The notes beneath the pieces were generated by a model. That model did not search any database and was not told the DNA's origin. It worked only from the letters and a program-made list of their open reading frames with translations. From assembly GCF_009769755.1 (NCBI RefSeq), contig NZ_SDWJ01000001.1, positions 186,001 through 250,000 of the forward strand: 64,000 nt of DNA, in the 5' to 3' direction. This stretch comes from Sphingorhabdus profundilacus (GTDB lineage Bacteria > Pseudomonadota > Alphaproteobacteria > Sphingomonadales > Sphingomonadaceae). Below are positions 15,930 to 24,620 of this stretch, piece by piece; position 1 is the first letter of the stretch; every line of letters starts with the position of its first letter. Made by a program: the position numbers and the translations under genes.

Positions 15930-17795
15930 TTGCATAAAGCTACAATCAACCGGCTTCGGCTTTTATTGGCGATGATGTTCGCCGCGTTTATCGGGTTGGG
16001 ATCTACGTCCGCCCAGGCGCAGAGCTGTGCGCCTGCGACGTCGCAAGGCACCGCGCCGCAGGGTTGGGAAACCTACTGCTGGCTGGATTTTTCGACCTAT
16101 AATGATGCAACGGCGCGTTCGGCAGCGGGGCAGAATTTTTCCTTCAACCTGAACGATGGCTCGACGCTTTCTTTCAACTTGAAGGTAACACCAACAACCG
16201 CCACGGCGTTCGGCTCGATCGCCGCGCCATCATGGACAGGGGCCGCCGTCGGTAACACGGCCTTTCTGGGCATACCGGGGCGGCCCGTGCTCTATACTTC
16301 TTCGGCAGGAAACAAGTCGATCACCTTTTCGGGGATCACGATTACCCCGCCGCCCGGAGCGCCTGCGGTTACCGCCTATTCCTTTGTGGCAGCCGATGCG
16401 GAATCCACCAATGATGGCGAGAATTTGCAGTTCATAACCAATGGCTCGGGGTGGCAGATACTGGATCAGGTCAACCCGATCAGCGGCAGCACCTATCCGC
16501 TTATCTCGGGTACCGGCACGTCAACCTTTACCGAAACAGGTGTGTCCGGAACGGTCGGGGGATATATTGTCGGATCAAACAGCCCGACCACGGTCACCAC
16601 CAACATGGCGGCTGGCGGTCTGCAAGGCGCGATGTTTGCGGTCCGTTTTGCCTCTATCCGCCTACGCAAAACCATTACCGGCGCGCGCGTCAACGCGGCG
16701 GACCAGTTCACCTTTCGCGTGTCGGCAACATCGTCGGGCACCACATTGGCAACCGGCACCACGACCGGGACCGGAAACGGCCCCTTCTCCGCGACGCCCC
16801 TCTCGCTGGCGTCGGGCATTCCGTTGACCCTGTCCGAGGCAATGGCACCGGGCAGTGTCAGCACATTGGCGAAATATGCAAGTCTGCTGACCTGCACAAA
16901 TACGACGACAAGTTCGACAACACCGCTGCCCAATAATCTGCTGACCACCAGTTATAATTTCGGCGCGTTGCAGTTCGGCGATGCCGTGATTTGCGTGTTC
17001 AATAACGCTGCCTTTCCGCATATCCAGATCAGCAAGGCGCTCGGGACCGGTGGGCGGCGGTTCAGCACCGACCAGTTTACCGTTCGCATCAACCAGGCAT
17101 CGACCGTTGTGGCTTCCGCAACGACTACGGGCACAGGTACGACGGTGACTGGCGGGAATACCGGCTTGGTTCAGGTCACGCCGGGGACAACCTATACATT
17201 GGATGAAATCATGTCGGGACCGGGCAGCCTGACACAATATACGTCCACACTTGCGTGTACAAACGCGACGAACGGAGTGACGACAACTTTCCCGACGACC
17301 GTTCCTGCCAATATCACGCCGGTCTTGGGTGACATCATCAGTTGCGTTGTAACCAACACGCGACTGTCAGGAAACGCCACATTGATCGTGTCGAAAACAT
17401 CGACGATCGTGTCTGACGGTGTCAGCACCGCGAACCCCAAATCAGTTCCGGGCGCAATTGTGCGCTACACCATCACCGTCCAGAATACCGGCAATTTGTC
17501 GGTGGACGCGAACAGCATTGTCATTGTTGATGCCTTTCCGCCGAATTTCACGCTCGATGCATCGACGCCCTTTACCTTCACCGAAGGCACGCGCGTCAGC
17601 AACCTCAATGCGTTTAACCAGAGCACTATGGTGAGCTATTCCAATACGGGAAGCGCGCCCTTTACGGCGTCATTGGGCAGCGGCTATAACGCCGCCGTCC
17701 GCGCATTCCGCTTCGCGCCCGTCGGGTCGATGCAAGGTGCCGGAACGACCGGCCCGTCAAGCTTCTCAATCTCATTCGTCGGGCGCCTGAACTAA
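15930..17795 (+). CDS. Secreted CshA-NR2-like / SpaA-like / DUF11 adhesin-type protein
   Basis: This 621-residue exported protein has a signal peptide (cut near AQA at 30). Residues about 33-240 resemble the non-repetitive CshA_NR2 adhesin domain: ETYCWLDFSTYNDATARS, GQNFSFNLNDGSTLSFNLKV. Two similar prealbumin/SpaA-like domains follow (about 245-365 and 368-480), each of the pattern ADQFTFRV...TTTGTG...LACTN...ICVFNN. The end (about 483-621) is a DUF11-like module with NPKSVPGAIVRYTI and final SISFVGRLN. A TTG start at 15930 preceded by AGGA is used because it gives a full signal peptide. The stop shares CTAA with rsmE. Probably a surface adhesin; no sortase motif is present. Confidence 0.75.
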   Translation: MHKATINRLRLLLAMMFAAFIGLGSTSAQAQSCAPATSQGTAPQGWETYCWLDFSTYNDATARSAAGQNFSFNLNDGSTLSFNLKVTPTTATAFGSIAAPSWTGAAVGNTAFLGIPGRPVLYTSSAGNKSITFSGITITPPPGAPAVTAYSFVAADAESTNDGENLQFITNGSGWQILDQVNPISGSTYPLISGTGTSTFTETGVSGTVGGYIVGSNSPTTVTTNMAAGGLQGAMFAVRFASIRLRKTITGARVNAADQFTFRVSATSSGTTLATGTTTGTGNGPFSATPLSLASGIPLTLSEAMAPGSVSTLAKYASLLTCTNTTTSSTTPLPNNLLTTSYNFGALQFGDAVICVFNNAAFPHIQISKALGTGGRRFSTDQFTVRINQASTVVASATTTGTGTTVTGGNTGLVQVTPGTTYTLDEIMSGPGSLTQYTSTLACTNATNGVTTTFPTTVPANITPVLGDIISCVVTNTRLSGNATLIVSKTSTIVSDGVSTANPKSVPGAIVRYTITVQNTGNLSVDANSIVIVDAFPPNFTLDASTPFTFTEGTRVSNLNAFNQSTMVSYSNTGSAPFTASLGSGYNAAVRAFRFAPVGSMQGAGTTGPSSFSISFVGRLN

Positions 17796-18532
17796 CCCCA
17801 ATCGCCCTGCGCCGCCATCCAGACCGATAGCGCCGCCACCGCCGCCGTATCGGCGCGCAAAATCCGCGGGCCAAGCGACACGGCGACTGCCGCCGGATGC
17901 CCGCGAATGGCGCTATTCTCCGCGTCGGTAAAGCCACCCTCCGGCCCGATCAGCAGCGCGGCTGGCCCGGCCTTGATGGCTGATCCGAACGGCACGCCCC
18001 CGCGCTCGTCACAGAAATAGAGCGCGCGTTCCGCCGACCAGCCGCGCAGCAGGGCATCGAGTTTTGCCAGCGGCGCAATCTCAGGCAGGGCCGTCCGCTC
18101 GCACTGTTCGGCCGCCTCGATCATATGCGCGCGCAGGCGGTCTTCCTTGACCTTGTCCACGACGCATCGCGCCGTCAGCAAGGGCACAAAGCGCGCCGCG
18201 CCCAGCTCGCAGGCTTTCTCCGCGATCCAGTCAAACCGGTCCTTTTTGACCAGCGCCTGGCACAGCCAGATATCGGGCACCGCCTCGCGCAGGCGCAAGC
18301 GTTGCGCCACGTGCAGGGTCAGGTCGCGCTTCCCCGCGCTCGCTACATGGGCGAGATATTCGCCAGTTTGATCATCGAACAGGACGACAGGCGCGTCCAC
18401 TTTCAACCGCATCACCCCGATCAGATAATGCGCCGCGCCGCCGGACACGGCGACATCCTGCCCTTCGGCAAGCGGCTGTTCGACAAACAGGCGCGGGGTG
18501 GATTTCGGGGGCCAGGCGGGGGTTGCGGGCAT
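17792..18532 (-). CDS. rsmE: 16S rRNA (uracil-1498-N3)-methyltransferase
   Basis: This 246-residue SPOUT-family enzyme methylates U1498 of 16S rRNA with S-adenosylmethionine. The knotted cofactor site shows as LIGPEGGF (about residues 192-199) and SLGPRILRADTAA (about 218-230), with VKKDRFDWIAEKACELG earlier. Length is normal. Its TAG stop overlaps the TAA of the convergent adhesin gene in a shared CTAA. It is divergent from ubiA. Confidence 0.95.
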   Translation of the reverse strand: MPATPAWPPKSTPRLFVEQPLAEGQDVAVSGGAAHYLIGVMRLKVDAPVVLFDDQTGEYLAHVASAGKRDLTLHVAQRLRLREAVPDIWLCQALVKKDRFDWIAEKACELGAARFVPLLTARCVVDKVKEDRLRAHMIEAAEQCERTALPEIAPLAKLDALLRGWSAERALYFCDERGGVPFGSAIKAGPAALLIGPEGGFTDAENSAIRGHPAAVAVSLGPRILRADTAAVAALSVWMAAQGDWG

Positions 18533-18558
18533 GACGGTTCCCTAACCCCAAATAGACC

Positions 18559-18602
18559 GCGCGTCATCCTGCTTTTGGAACAAGTTCGGCGTGACGACGG
18601 GC
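18559..18602. repeat. Degenerate GTCATCCTG...GTGACG repeat between rsmE and ubiA
   Basis: CGTCATCCTGCTTTTGGAAC followed by AAGTTCGGCGTGACG is a compact, diverged member of the CCCTGAACTTGTTTCAGGG family. It lies in the divergent promoter region of rsmE and ubiA and may influence their transcripts. Confidence 0.5.
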
Positions 18603-18625
18603 GGATTTTTGTGCAGAGCGGTGCC

Positions 18626-19537
18626 ATGGCGATTCAAACGGTTCCGGACAGTGAATATAGCGGCTTCATGGGCCTGTTGCCTCCATGGCTTCGCGCCTTT
18701 GCCTTGCTGGCCCGTTTTGACCGGCCGATTGGCTGGTGGCTGCTGTTCTGGCCTTGCGTTTATGGACTGGCGCTATCGGGCGGATTGATTGCCCAGTGGG
18801 ATTTGGCCCTATGGATGCTGCTCGGCGCTATTGCGATGCGTGGCGCCGGGTGCGTGTATAACGACATTGTCGACCGCGACCTCGACGCGCAGGTCGCGCG
18901 CACCGCGCTGCGGCCTTTGCCGAGCGGCGCGGTCAGCGTGAAGGCGGCATGGGCGTGGTTGCTCACCCTGTGCCTTGTCGGTCTCGCCGTGCTCATGCAG
19001 ATCCGGTGGGAGGCGCAACTTGTTGCCCTGGCCAGTCTCGCGCTTGTCGCGGCCTATCCTTTCATGAAGCGGATAACATGGTGGCCGCAACTTTGGCTCG
19101 GACTGGTGTTCAGTTGGGGCGCGCCGGTCGGCTGGGTTGCGATCACCGGGCAGGCCGACGCTGCGATGGGCTGGCTGTATGCCGGAACGATCTGCTGGGT
19201 CATCGGCTACGACACCGTCTATGCCATACAGGATCGTGAAGATGACGCGCTGGTCGGCATCAAGTCGAGCGCCTTGCGTCTGGGCGGATATATCCGCAGC
19301 GGCGTCGCGTTCTTCTACACGCTGGCGCTCACCGGTTGGGGCTTGGCGATCTGGAGCATCCGTCCGGAAAAACAGGCGCTGGTTGCTTTAGCACCTGTTG
19401 CTATTCACTTGATGCTGCAAGTTTTTTCACTCAAGAATGATGGCAGCAATGCGCTCGACCATTTTAGGTCGAACCGGATGGCCGGGCTGTTCGCGGCTTT
19501 GGCCTTTCTGGTCGTAGGGGCCGCAGGGACTTTTTAG
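18626..19537 (+). CDS. ubiA: 4-hydroxybenzoate octaprenyltransferase
   Basis: This 303-residue integral-membrane prenyltransferase attaches a polyprenyl chain to 4-hydroxybenzoate in ubiquinone synthesis. The two Asp-rich substrate sites are visible: YNDIVDRDLDAQVARTALRP (about residues 77-96) and YDTVYAIQDREDDALVG (about 195-211), among about eight hydrophobic helices. The open frame extends 5' to 18125 antisense to rsmE; the ATG at 18626 matches the expected N-terminus. An aldo/keto reductase gene follows after 9 bp. Confidence 0.94.
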   Translation: MAIQTVPDSEYSGFMGLLPPWLRAFALLARFDRPIGWWLLFWPCVYGLALSGGLIAQWDLALWMLLGAIAMRGAGCVYNDIVDRDLDAQVARTALRPLPSGAVSVKAAWAWLLTLCLVGLAVLMQIRWEAQLVALASLALVAAYPFMKRITWWPQLWLGLVFSWGAPVGWVAITGQADAAMGWLYAGTICWVIGYDTVYAIQDREDDALVGIKSSALRLGGYIRSGVAFFYTLALTGWGLAIWSIRPEKQALVALAPVAIHLMLQVFSLKNDGSNALDHFRSNRMAGLFAALAFLVVGAAGTF

Positions 19538-19546
19538 GAGAGTAAT

Positions 19547-20566
19547 ATGGAACATCGTCGTTTGGGAAAAAGCGCCGTTGTTGTTTCCGACATCTGCATG
19601 GGAACAATGACCTTCGGATCGCAAACCGAAGAGGCAGAGGCGCACCGCATATTGGACAAATGCCTCGATGCCGGAATCAACTTTTTTGACACCGCAGAGG
19701 GCTATCCTGTTCCACCCGACATCAAATGGGTCGGCCGAACCGAGGAAATTGTCGGGCGCTGGATGAAGGGCAAGAATCGCGACGCGATCATCATGGCGAC
19801 CAAGGTGTCCGGCCCCAGCCATGTGTGGTTCAAATCCCCCAAGCGCGGCGGCATGACGGCGCTGGACCGGCATAACATCACCGTCGCTGTCGAAGACAGT
19901 CTGCGCCGGTTGCAGACCGACTATATCGACCTCTACCAAACCCATTGGCCCGACCATGACACCGCCTATGACGAAACCATGGAAACGCTCGACGAGTTGG
20001 TCCGCGCCGGAAAAGTGCGCGTGCTGGGGTGCTCGAATGAAACCAGCTATGGCCTGATGAAGTCGCTGGCGACGTCGGAACGGCTGGGCACGGCGCGGTA
20101 CCACACGATCCAGAATAATTATTCGATCAACAACCGCCGTTTCGAAGATGAACTGAAGCAGGTCTGCCGTCAGGAAGGCGTGTCGTTGCTGCCCTATTCC
20201 CCCTTGGGTGGCGGTGTTTTGTCAGGAAAATATCTCGACAACCAGCGTCCTGAAGGCGCGCGTTTTTCCCGCTATCTGGAAATGCAAGGGGAACGCCAGT
20301 TTGAAATGGCGCAACGGTTTGCAGGGCCAAGGGCGCTGGAATCTACGGCGCGGATCGTCGCCATCGCGAAAGAAGCGGGCATGTCGCCCATCACCTTGGC
20401 GACGGCTTGGTCAAAGCAGAATGACTTTGTTGCCTCGACCATCGTGGGGGTCAGCCGCGAGGATCAACTCGACGAGATTTTCGCAGCGATTGACCTGAAG
20501 TTGAGCAAGGAAGTGATGTCGGCGGTGCACAAGGTTACGAAGGAAATTTTGTACCCAATGGGGTAG
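19547..20566 (+). CDS. Aldo/keto reductase (Tas-like)
   Basis: This 339-residue NADP-dependent oxidoreductase is a single (beta/alpha)8 barrel. The catalytic set is visible: Asp and Tyr in FFDTAEGYPVP, Lys in MATKVSG and His in YQTHWPD. The C-terminal cofactor part SPITLATAWSKQNDFVASTIVG is also present. A GAGAGTAAT site precedes the ATG. It resembles E. coli Tas in length and in the YPVP loop. It is probably co-transcribed with ubiA; the substrate is unknown. Confidence 0.9.
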   Translation: MEHRRLGKSAVVVSDICMGTMTFGSQTEEAEAHRILDKCLDAGINFFDTAEGYPVPPDIKWVGRTEEIVGRWMKGKNRDAIIMATKVSGPSHVWFKSPKRGGMTALDRHNITVAVEDSLRRLQTDYIDLYQTHWPDHDTAYDETMETLDELVRAGKVRVLGCSNETSYGLMKSLATSERLGTARYHTIQNNYSINNRRFEDELKQVCRQEGVSLLPYSPLGGGVLSGKYLDNQRPEGARFSRYLEMQGERQFEMAQRFAGPRALESTARIVAIAKEAGMSPITLATAWSKQNDFVASTIVGVSREDQLDEIFAAIDLKLSKEVMSAVHKVTKEILYPMG

Positions 20567-20574
20567 TGGTTGGG

Positions 20575-20594
20575 AGCGTCCCGATCGGGACGCT
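20575..20594. terminator. Perfect 20-bp palindrome after the aldo/keto reductase
   Basis: AGCGTCCC-GATC-GGGACGCT is perfectly self-complementary and begins 9 bp after the stop codon. It likely acts as a 3' hairpin or terminator, although no T-run follows. Confidence 0.5.
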
Positions 20595-20628
20595 TACCAA
20601 GCGGATACTCCCTTTACCTTACGCGCTT

Positions 20629-20774
20629 CGTCACCCTGAACTTGTTTCAGGGTCTATTCCTCAGCCTGTTCCTACGCCCTCGGTGACAAGCCAGACGGCA
20701 ACGCACGGTTGCGTTCTCTTTCACAGAAGGTTTGCCGCTTAAAGATGGACCCTGAAACAAGTTCAGGGTGACGG
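20629..20774. repeat. Inverted pair of the CCCTGAACTTGTTTCAGGG repeat family
   Basis: Copies at 20629-20657 and 20745-20774 face each other, nearly identical to the pair at 6467-6558 but separated by about 87 bp. The pair fills the gap between the convergent aldo/keto reductase and ppx genes. Confidence 0.85.
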
Positions 20775-20827
20775 TGTGTATTATTTCGATGGCAACGACG
20801 GCTTCTCATTCAGTGGTATCAGCCCGA

Positions 20828-22294
20828 TCAGCCCGTCACAATCTCCGAACGACCATAGCCCAAGGCTTCGGCCAATGCCTGCAACCGGCGCTGGACCGAG
20901 TTGGAGCGCAGCCGTGTTGCCTGACCGCTCAGCCGCAGGCGTAATATGGCGTCGTCGCCTTCGATCCGACTGTCCGACAAGGCGCGTCCGGTACCACCGT
21001 CGAGCCGCTGCGCCAGACGGATCGCCAAGCCCCAGATCACCGCCTGCGCCAGCGCGCCGGGCTTGGCGAGATTGGCCAGCATTTCCGGCAGCGTCCGCTT
21101 GCCTGCATGGACCGTCCAGAGGGCGGCGGCGATGATGGCACGGTCGCTGGCGACGACACCCGGCCAATTTCCGTCGAGCGCCAGATCAAGCGCGTGGTCG
21201 GCGCGATATTCGGGGTTCACATTCCACACGCTGTCCGACAGCAGGCAGGCGGCACGGCACAGCCGGGCGTCGCCATCGCTCTGTCCGGCGAACACGGGGG
21301 CAATCCAGTCGGCCAGCGCATCGCCATGAAAGGGGAAGCGGGCGAGGCGTTCGCCTTCAAAGCGGGTCGCGGCAATCAGCGGGTCCTCCCGCCGCTCGGC
21401 ATCGGAAAGCTGGTCGAACAGCAATCCCTCACGCAAGCCGTAAATACTGGTGACCAACTCGCTTGGTTCCAACAGGCGGACAACGCCAGACAAAAGCGCC
21501 GTCGCCCCCGGTAATGCAGCGATACGCGCCGAAGCAACGACTTTGGTCTGGGCCAACGCCGTCGCATCATTAACCAGCGGCATTAACCGCATCGGCGCGT
21601 CGGATGGCATTTGGTAATTGGACAGGATGGTCAGCGGATATCCGACATCGTGCATGTGCAGGCGTGCAAATGAACGCCATGATCCTCCGATCATGTAAAA
21701 GGGCAAACCGCTCTCGATTGGAAAGCCGTCTTCGCCTTTTATCGCCGCGATATCGTCGCGCAGCATCTGGGTTATCTGCTTGGTGGTTTTGCCTTTCAGC
21801 ACCGCATGGCGCAACGTACCCAGCGGCAATGATATGCGATCACCCAATTTGCCATCCGCCACGCGGATCAGTTCAAGGCTGCCCCCGCCCAGATCTCCGA
21901 CATAGCCGTTGGCATGCGGATTATCGCTGACCACACCAAGGCCGGCAGCCGTTGCCTCGGTTTCGCCGTCGAGCACCTCGACCCGGATGCCCAGTGCCGC
22001 CGCGCTTTCGACCAGTTGCGCTCCGTTCTTTGCTTCGCGTGTTGCTGCGGTCGCCACCACGCGCAACGTGTCGACTTTCATGGACCGTGCGAGTGTTTCA
22101 AACCGCGCCAAGGCGGCCAGCGCCTTTTTCATTGTTGCTGCGTTTATGATCCCGTCGCCAGCAAGGCATGCACCCAGAGCGACACGGCTTTTTTCGTTAT
22201 AGATCGGCATCGGCGCACGCGGCAGACCGGCATAGACGACAAGGCGAACTGTATTGGAGCCGATATCGATCACGGCCTGACGGACCGATTTCAT
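20828..22294 (-). CDS. ppx: Exopolyphosphatase (Ppx/GppA family)
   Basis: This 488-residue enzyme removes terminal phosphate from polyphosphate (or pppGpp). It has the ASKHA phosphate loops VIDIGSNTVRLVVY (about residues 8-21) and YVGDLGGGSLELI (about 129-141), the usual TLRVVATAATREAKN helix, and the C-terminal HD-like part. Its start overlaps the ppk stop by 4 bp, so degradation and synthesis of polyphosphate are encoded by one operon. Confidence 0.92.
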   Translation of the reverse strand: MKSVRQAVIDIGSNTVRLVVYAGLPRAPMPIYNEKSRVALGACLAGDGIINAATMKKALAALARFETLARSMKVDTLRVVATAATREAKNGAQLVESAAALGIRVEVLDGETEATAAGLGVVSDNPHANGYVGDLGGGSLELIRVADGKLGDRISLPLGTLRHAVLKGKTTKQITQMLRDDIAAIKGEDGFPIESGLPFYMIGGSWRSFARLHMHDVGYPLTILSNYQMPSDAPMRLMPLVNDATALAQTKVVASARIAALPGATALLSGVVRLLEPSELVTSIYGLREGLLFDQLSDAERREDPLIAATRFEGERLARFPFHGDALADWIAPVFAGQSDGDARLCRAACLLSDSVWNVNPEYRADHALDLALDGNWPGVVASDRAIIAAALWTVHAGKRTLPEMLANLAKPGALAQAVIWGLAIRLAQRLDGGTGRALSDSRIEGDDAILRLRLSGQATRLRSNSVQRRLQALAEALGYGRSEIVTG

Positions 22295-24417
22295 CTCCGC
22301 CGGACAAGGTTTAACGTCGGCACCTTTTTGTCATCGGCCAAAGCGCCGCCGCGACCCGACAGCGATGCGTTGGTCATGAAATAATGGTGCAGATTGAACG
22401 GCATATCGCCTGCCTTGACCCTTTCGTACCGGCCATCCGACCGCAGCATCCAGCTTTGCTGATTGTCGAGCAGGTTTGCAACCATAACCTGATCTAAAAT
22501 CTGGTCATGGACTGTCGGGTTTTCAATCGGCAGCATATATTCGACGCGCCGGTCAAAGTTGCGCGACATCCAGTCAGCGGACGAAATAAAGACCTTTGCC
22601 TTGGGATTGGGCAAGTCGGCACCATTGCCCATCGCCCAGATACGGCTATGTTCCAAAAAGCGTCCGACCACGGATTTTACACGGATGCGCGACGACATGC
22701 CTTTGACGCCAGGGCGAAGGCAGCAAATGCCGCGCACGACCAGATCGATTTCCACTCCGGCTTCGCTGGCTTCGTACAATTTGTCTATGACCGCCTTGTC
22801 GACCAGTGAATTCAGTTTTGCCCACACTGCGCCGGGTTTCCCCGCCTGCACATTGGCAATTTCCTGATCGATCAACGCCATTACCTTTTCGCGCAAACCC
22901 AGCGGGCTCATGGTCAGTAATTTCAGGTCGCTCGGCGGAATATAGCCGGTGATATAGTTGAAGATCTGGCCCGCATCATGGCCGACACGAGGGTCGGCGG
23001 TGAAGAAACTGATGTCGGTATAAATCTTGGCGGTGATCGGGTGGTAATTGCCCGTGCCCAAATGGCAATAGGTGCGAAAACCATCGGCTTCACGGCGAAC
23101 AACCAGCGAGATTTTGGCATGCGTTTTCATGTCGACAAAGCCATAGACGACCTGAACCCCGCTATTTTCCAGTTGCGAGGCCCAGTGGAGATTCTGCTCC
23201 TCGTCAAAGCGTGCTTTCAGCTCGACAATGGCCGTCACTGACTTGCCGGCTTCCGCAGCTTCGCACAAAGCGCGAATGACGGCTGATTGCTTGCCTGCGC
23301 GGTACAGCGTCTGTTTGATGGCGACCACATCGGGGTCGAGCGCCGCCTGCTGTAAAAAGGCCAGAACGACGTCGAAGCTCTCATAAGGGTGGTGGATGAC
23401 GATATCTTTTTGACGGATCGCGGCAAAGCAATCGCCATCATGTTCCAATATGCGTTCGGGAAAGCGCGGCGAATAGGGCGGGAATTTGAGCGAGGGGCGG
23501 TCTTCGTCCACCAGTTGGGCAAGGTCCCCGATGCCAAGGAAGCCAACGGTTTCAGCGACCAGTGATGACCCTGCACCCAATTCGTTGCGAATCAACGTCG
23601 ACAGTTCCAGCGGCAAGCCTTTTTCCAGTTTCAGCCGGATAATCTTTCCCCGACGCCGCCTTTTGATCGCGCTGCGGAAATAGCGGACGAGATCTTCGGC
23701 CTCTTCCTCCACCTCTATATCGCTGTCGCGGATCACGCGGAATGCACCTGCCGCGATCAACAGATAGTCGGGGAACATCTGCCCTACAAAATGGCGGATC
23801 AAATCTTCGATCGTAACAAAGCGGGTTCCGGCACCCGGCAGACGGACGAAGCGGCGCAGCGATGATGGTATCATCACCAGTTGCCGGACAACTTCGCCAT
23901 CATCCTTGCGGCGCATGTCGAAAATCAGGCTGATGCCCTGATTGGGAATGAAGGGAAAGGGATGGGCCGGGTCCAGCGCCTGCGGCGTTAGCACCGGCAA
24001 TATCTGTTCGCGGAAATAGCGTTCGACTTCGGCCTGATGGGTTTTACCGATGGCGGCGGGTTCGACGACCTTTATGCCTTCGGCCGACAATTCCTTGATC
24101 AGTTTCTTCCACAATTTCTGTTGCTGGGCCATCAACGCATCGGCAGCGGCAACGGTTTCGGAAAGCTGTTCCGACGGGGTGCGGCCATCGATGGAGAGTT
24201 CCTCGATCCGCCGTTGCTGCTGCCCCCGCAAACCGGCCACACGGACCATGAAAAATTCATCGAGGTTGGTGCCGGAAATCGAAAGGAAACGCAGCCTCTC
24301 CAAAAGCGGGTGGGCGGGATTGGCGGCTTCTTCAAGGACGCGCTCGTTAAATTTCAGCCAGGAAAGCTCACGATTGAAATAGCGGCTGGAGGCCAGGTTT
24401 TTCTGTTGCTCGATCAT
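22291..24417 (-). CDS. ppk: Polyphosphate kinase 1
   Basis: This enzyme of about 708 residues reversibly polymerises the gamma-phosphate of ATP. It shows the N-domain FNRELSWLKFNERVLEEA, the head-domain RYFREQILPVLTPQALDPAHPFP, and the catalytic segment YCHLGTGNYHPITAKIYTD, whose histidine is the phospho-acceptor in the family, followed by a second phospholipase-D-like half. The start is uncertain between ATG 24417 and GTG 24480; neither has a strong ribosome site, and the ATG gives the family-like N-terminus. It is divergent from a TonB receptor-phytase operon. Confidence 0.93.
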   Translation of the reverse strand: MIEQQKNLASSRYFNRELSWLKFNERVLEEAANPAHPLLERLRFLSISGTNLDEFFMVRVAGLRGQQQRRIEELSIDGRTPSEQLSETVAAADALMAQQQKLWKKLIKELSAEGIKVVEPAAIGKTHQAEVERYFREQILPVLTPQALDPAHPFPFIPNQGISLIFDMRRKDDGEVVRQLVMIPSSLRRFVRLPGAGTRFVTIEDLIRHFVGQMFPDYLLIAAGAFRVIRDSDIEVEEEAEDLVRYFRSAIKRRRRGKIIRLKLEKGLPLELSTLIRNELGAGSSLVAETVGFLGIGDLAQLVDEDRPSLKFPPYSPRFPERILEHDGDCFAAIRQKDIVIHHPYESFDVVLAFLQQAALDPDVVAIKQTLYRAGKQSAVIRALCEAAEAGKSVTAIVELKARFDEEQNLHWASQLENSGVQVVYGFVDMKTHAKISLVVRREADGFRTYCHLGTGNYHPITAKIYTDISFFTADPRVGHDAGQIFNYITGYIPPSDLKLLTMSPLGLREKVMALIDQEIANVQAGKPGAVWAKLNSLVDKAVIDKLYEASEAGVEIDLVVRGICCLRPGVKGMSSRIRVKSVVGRFLEHSRIWAMGNGADLPNPKAKVFISSADWMSRNFDRRVEYMLPIENPTVHDQILDQVMVANLLDNQQSWMLRSDGRYERVKAGDMPFNLHHYFMTNASLSGRGGALADDKKVPTLNLVRRR

Positions 24418-24539
24418 GCTTAAACCTGGGGCGGGATTCACAAAATTTGTCCTTCCAAATACTTTGCTGCGCGGTGCCACGGAAACATTACGTTTTTACG
24501 GCGTTTATGCACCAAAATTGTAATTTTAGTGGCATTTAA

Positions 24540-24584
24540 TTGTCATTGAAGCCACGCAAGCATGTCACACACCTTGCCTAATGC
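24540..24584 (+). promoter_or_regulatory. Candidate Pho box and -10 upstream of the receptor-phytase operon
   Basis: TTGTCAT at 24540, a weak GCCACGC at 24551 and ATGTCAC at 24562 are spaced exactly 11 bp apart, matching the 11-bp periodicity of PhoB sites (consensus CTGTCAT). TAATGC at 24579-24584 lies 10 bp beyond, where a Pho-controlled -10 belongs. The middle unit is poor, so this is a candidate only. Confidence 0.45.
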
Positions 24585-24620
24585 ACCCTTGAGAAACATG
24601 ATTTTACCAGGGGCTATCCA

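Noticed and set aside
18125-18625. Long N-terminal extension of ubiA antisense to rsmE
   Set aside because: It is the complementary shadow of rsmE; the UbiA family begins near the ATG at 18626.
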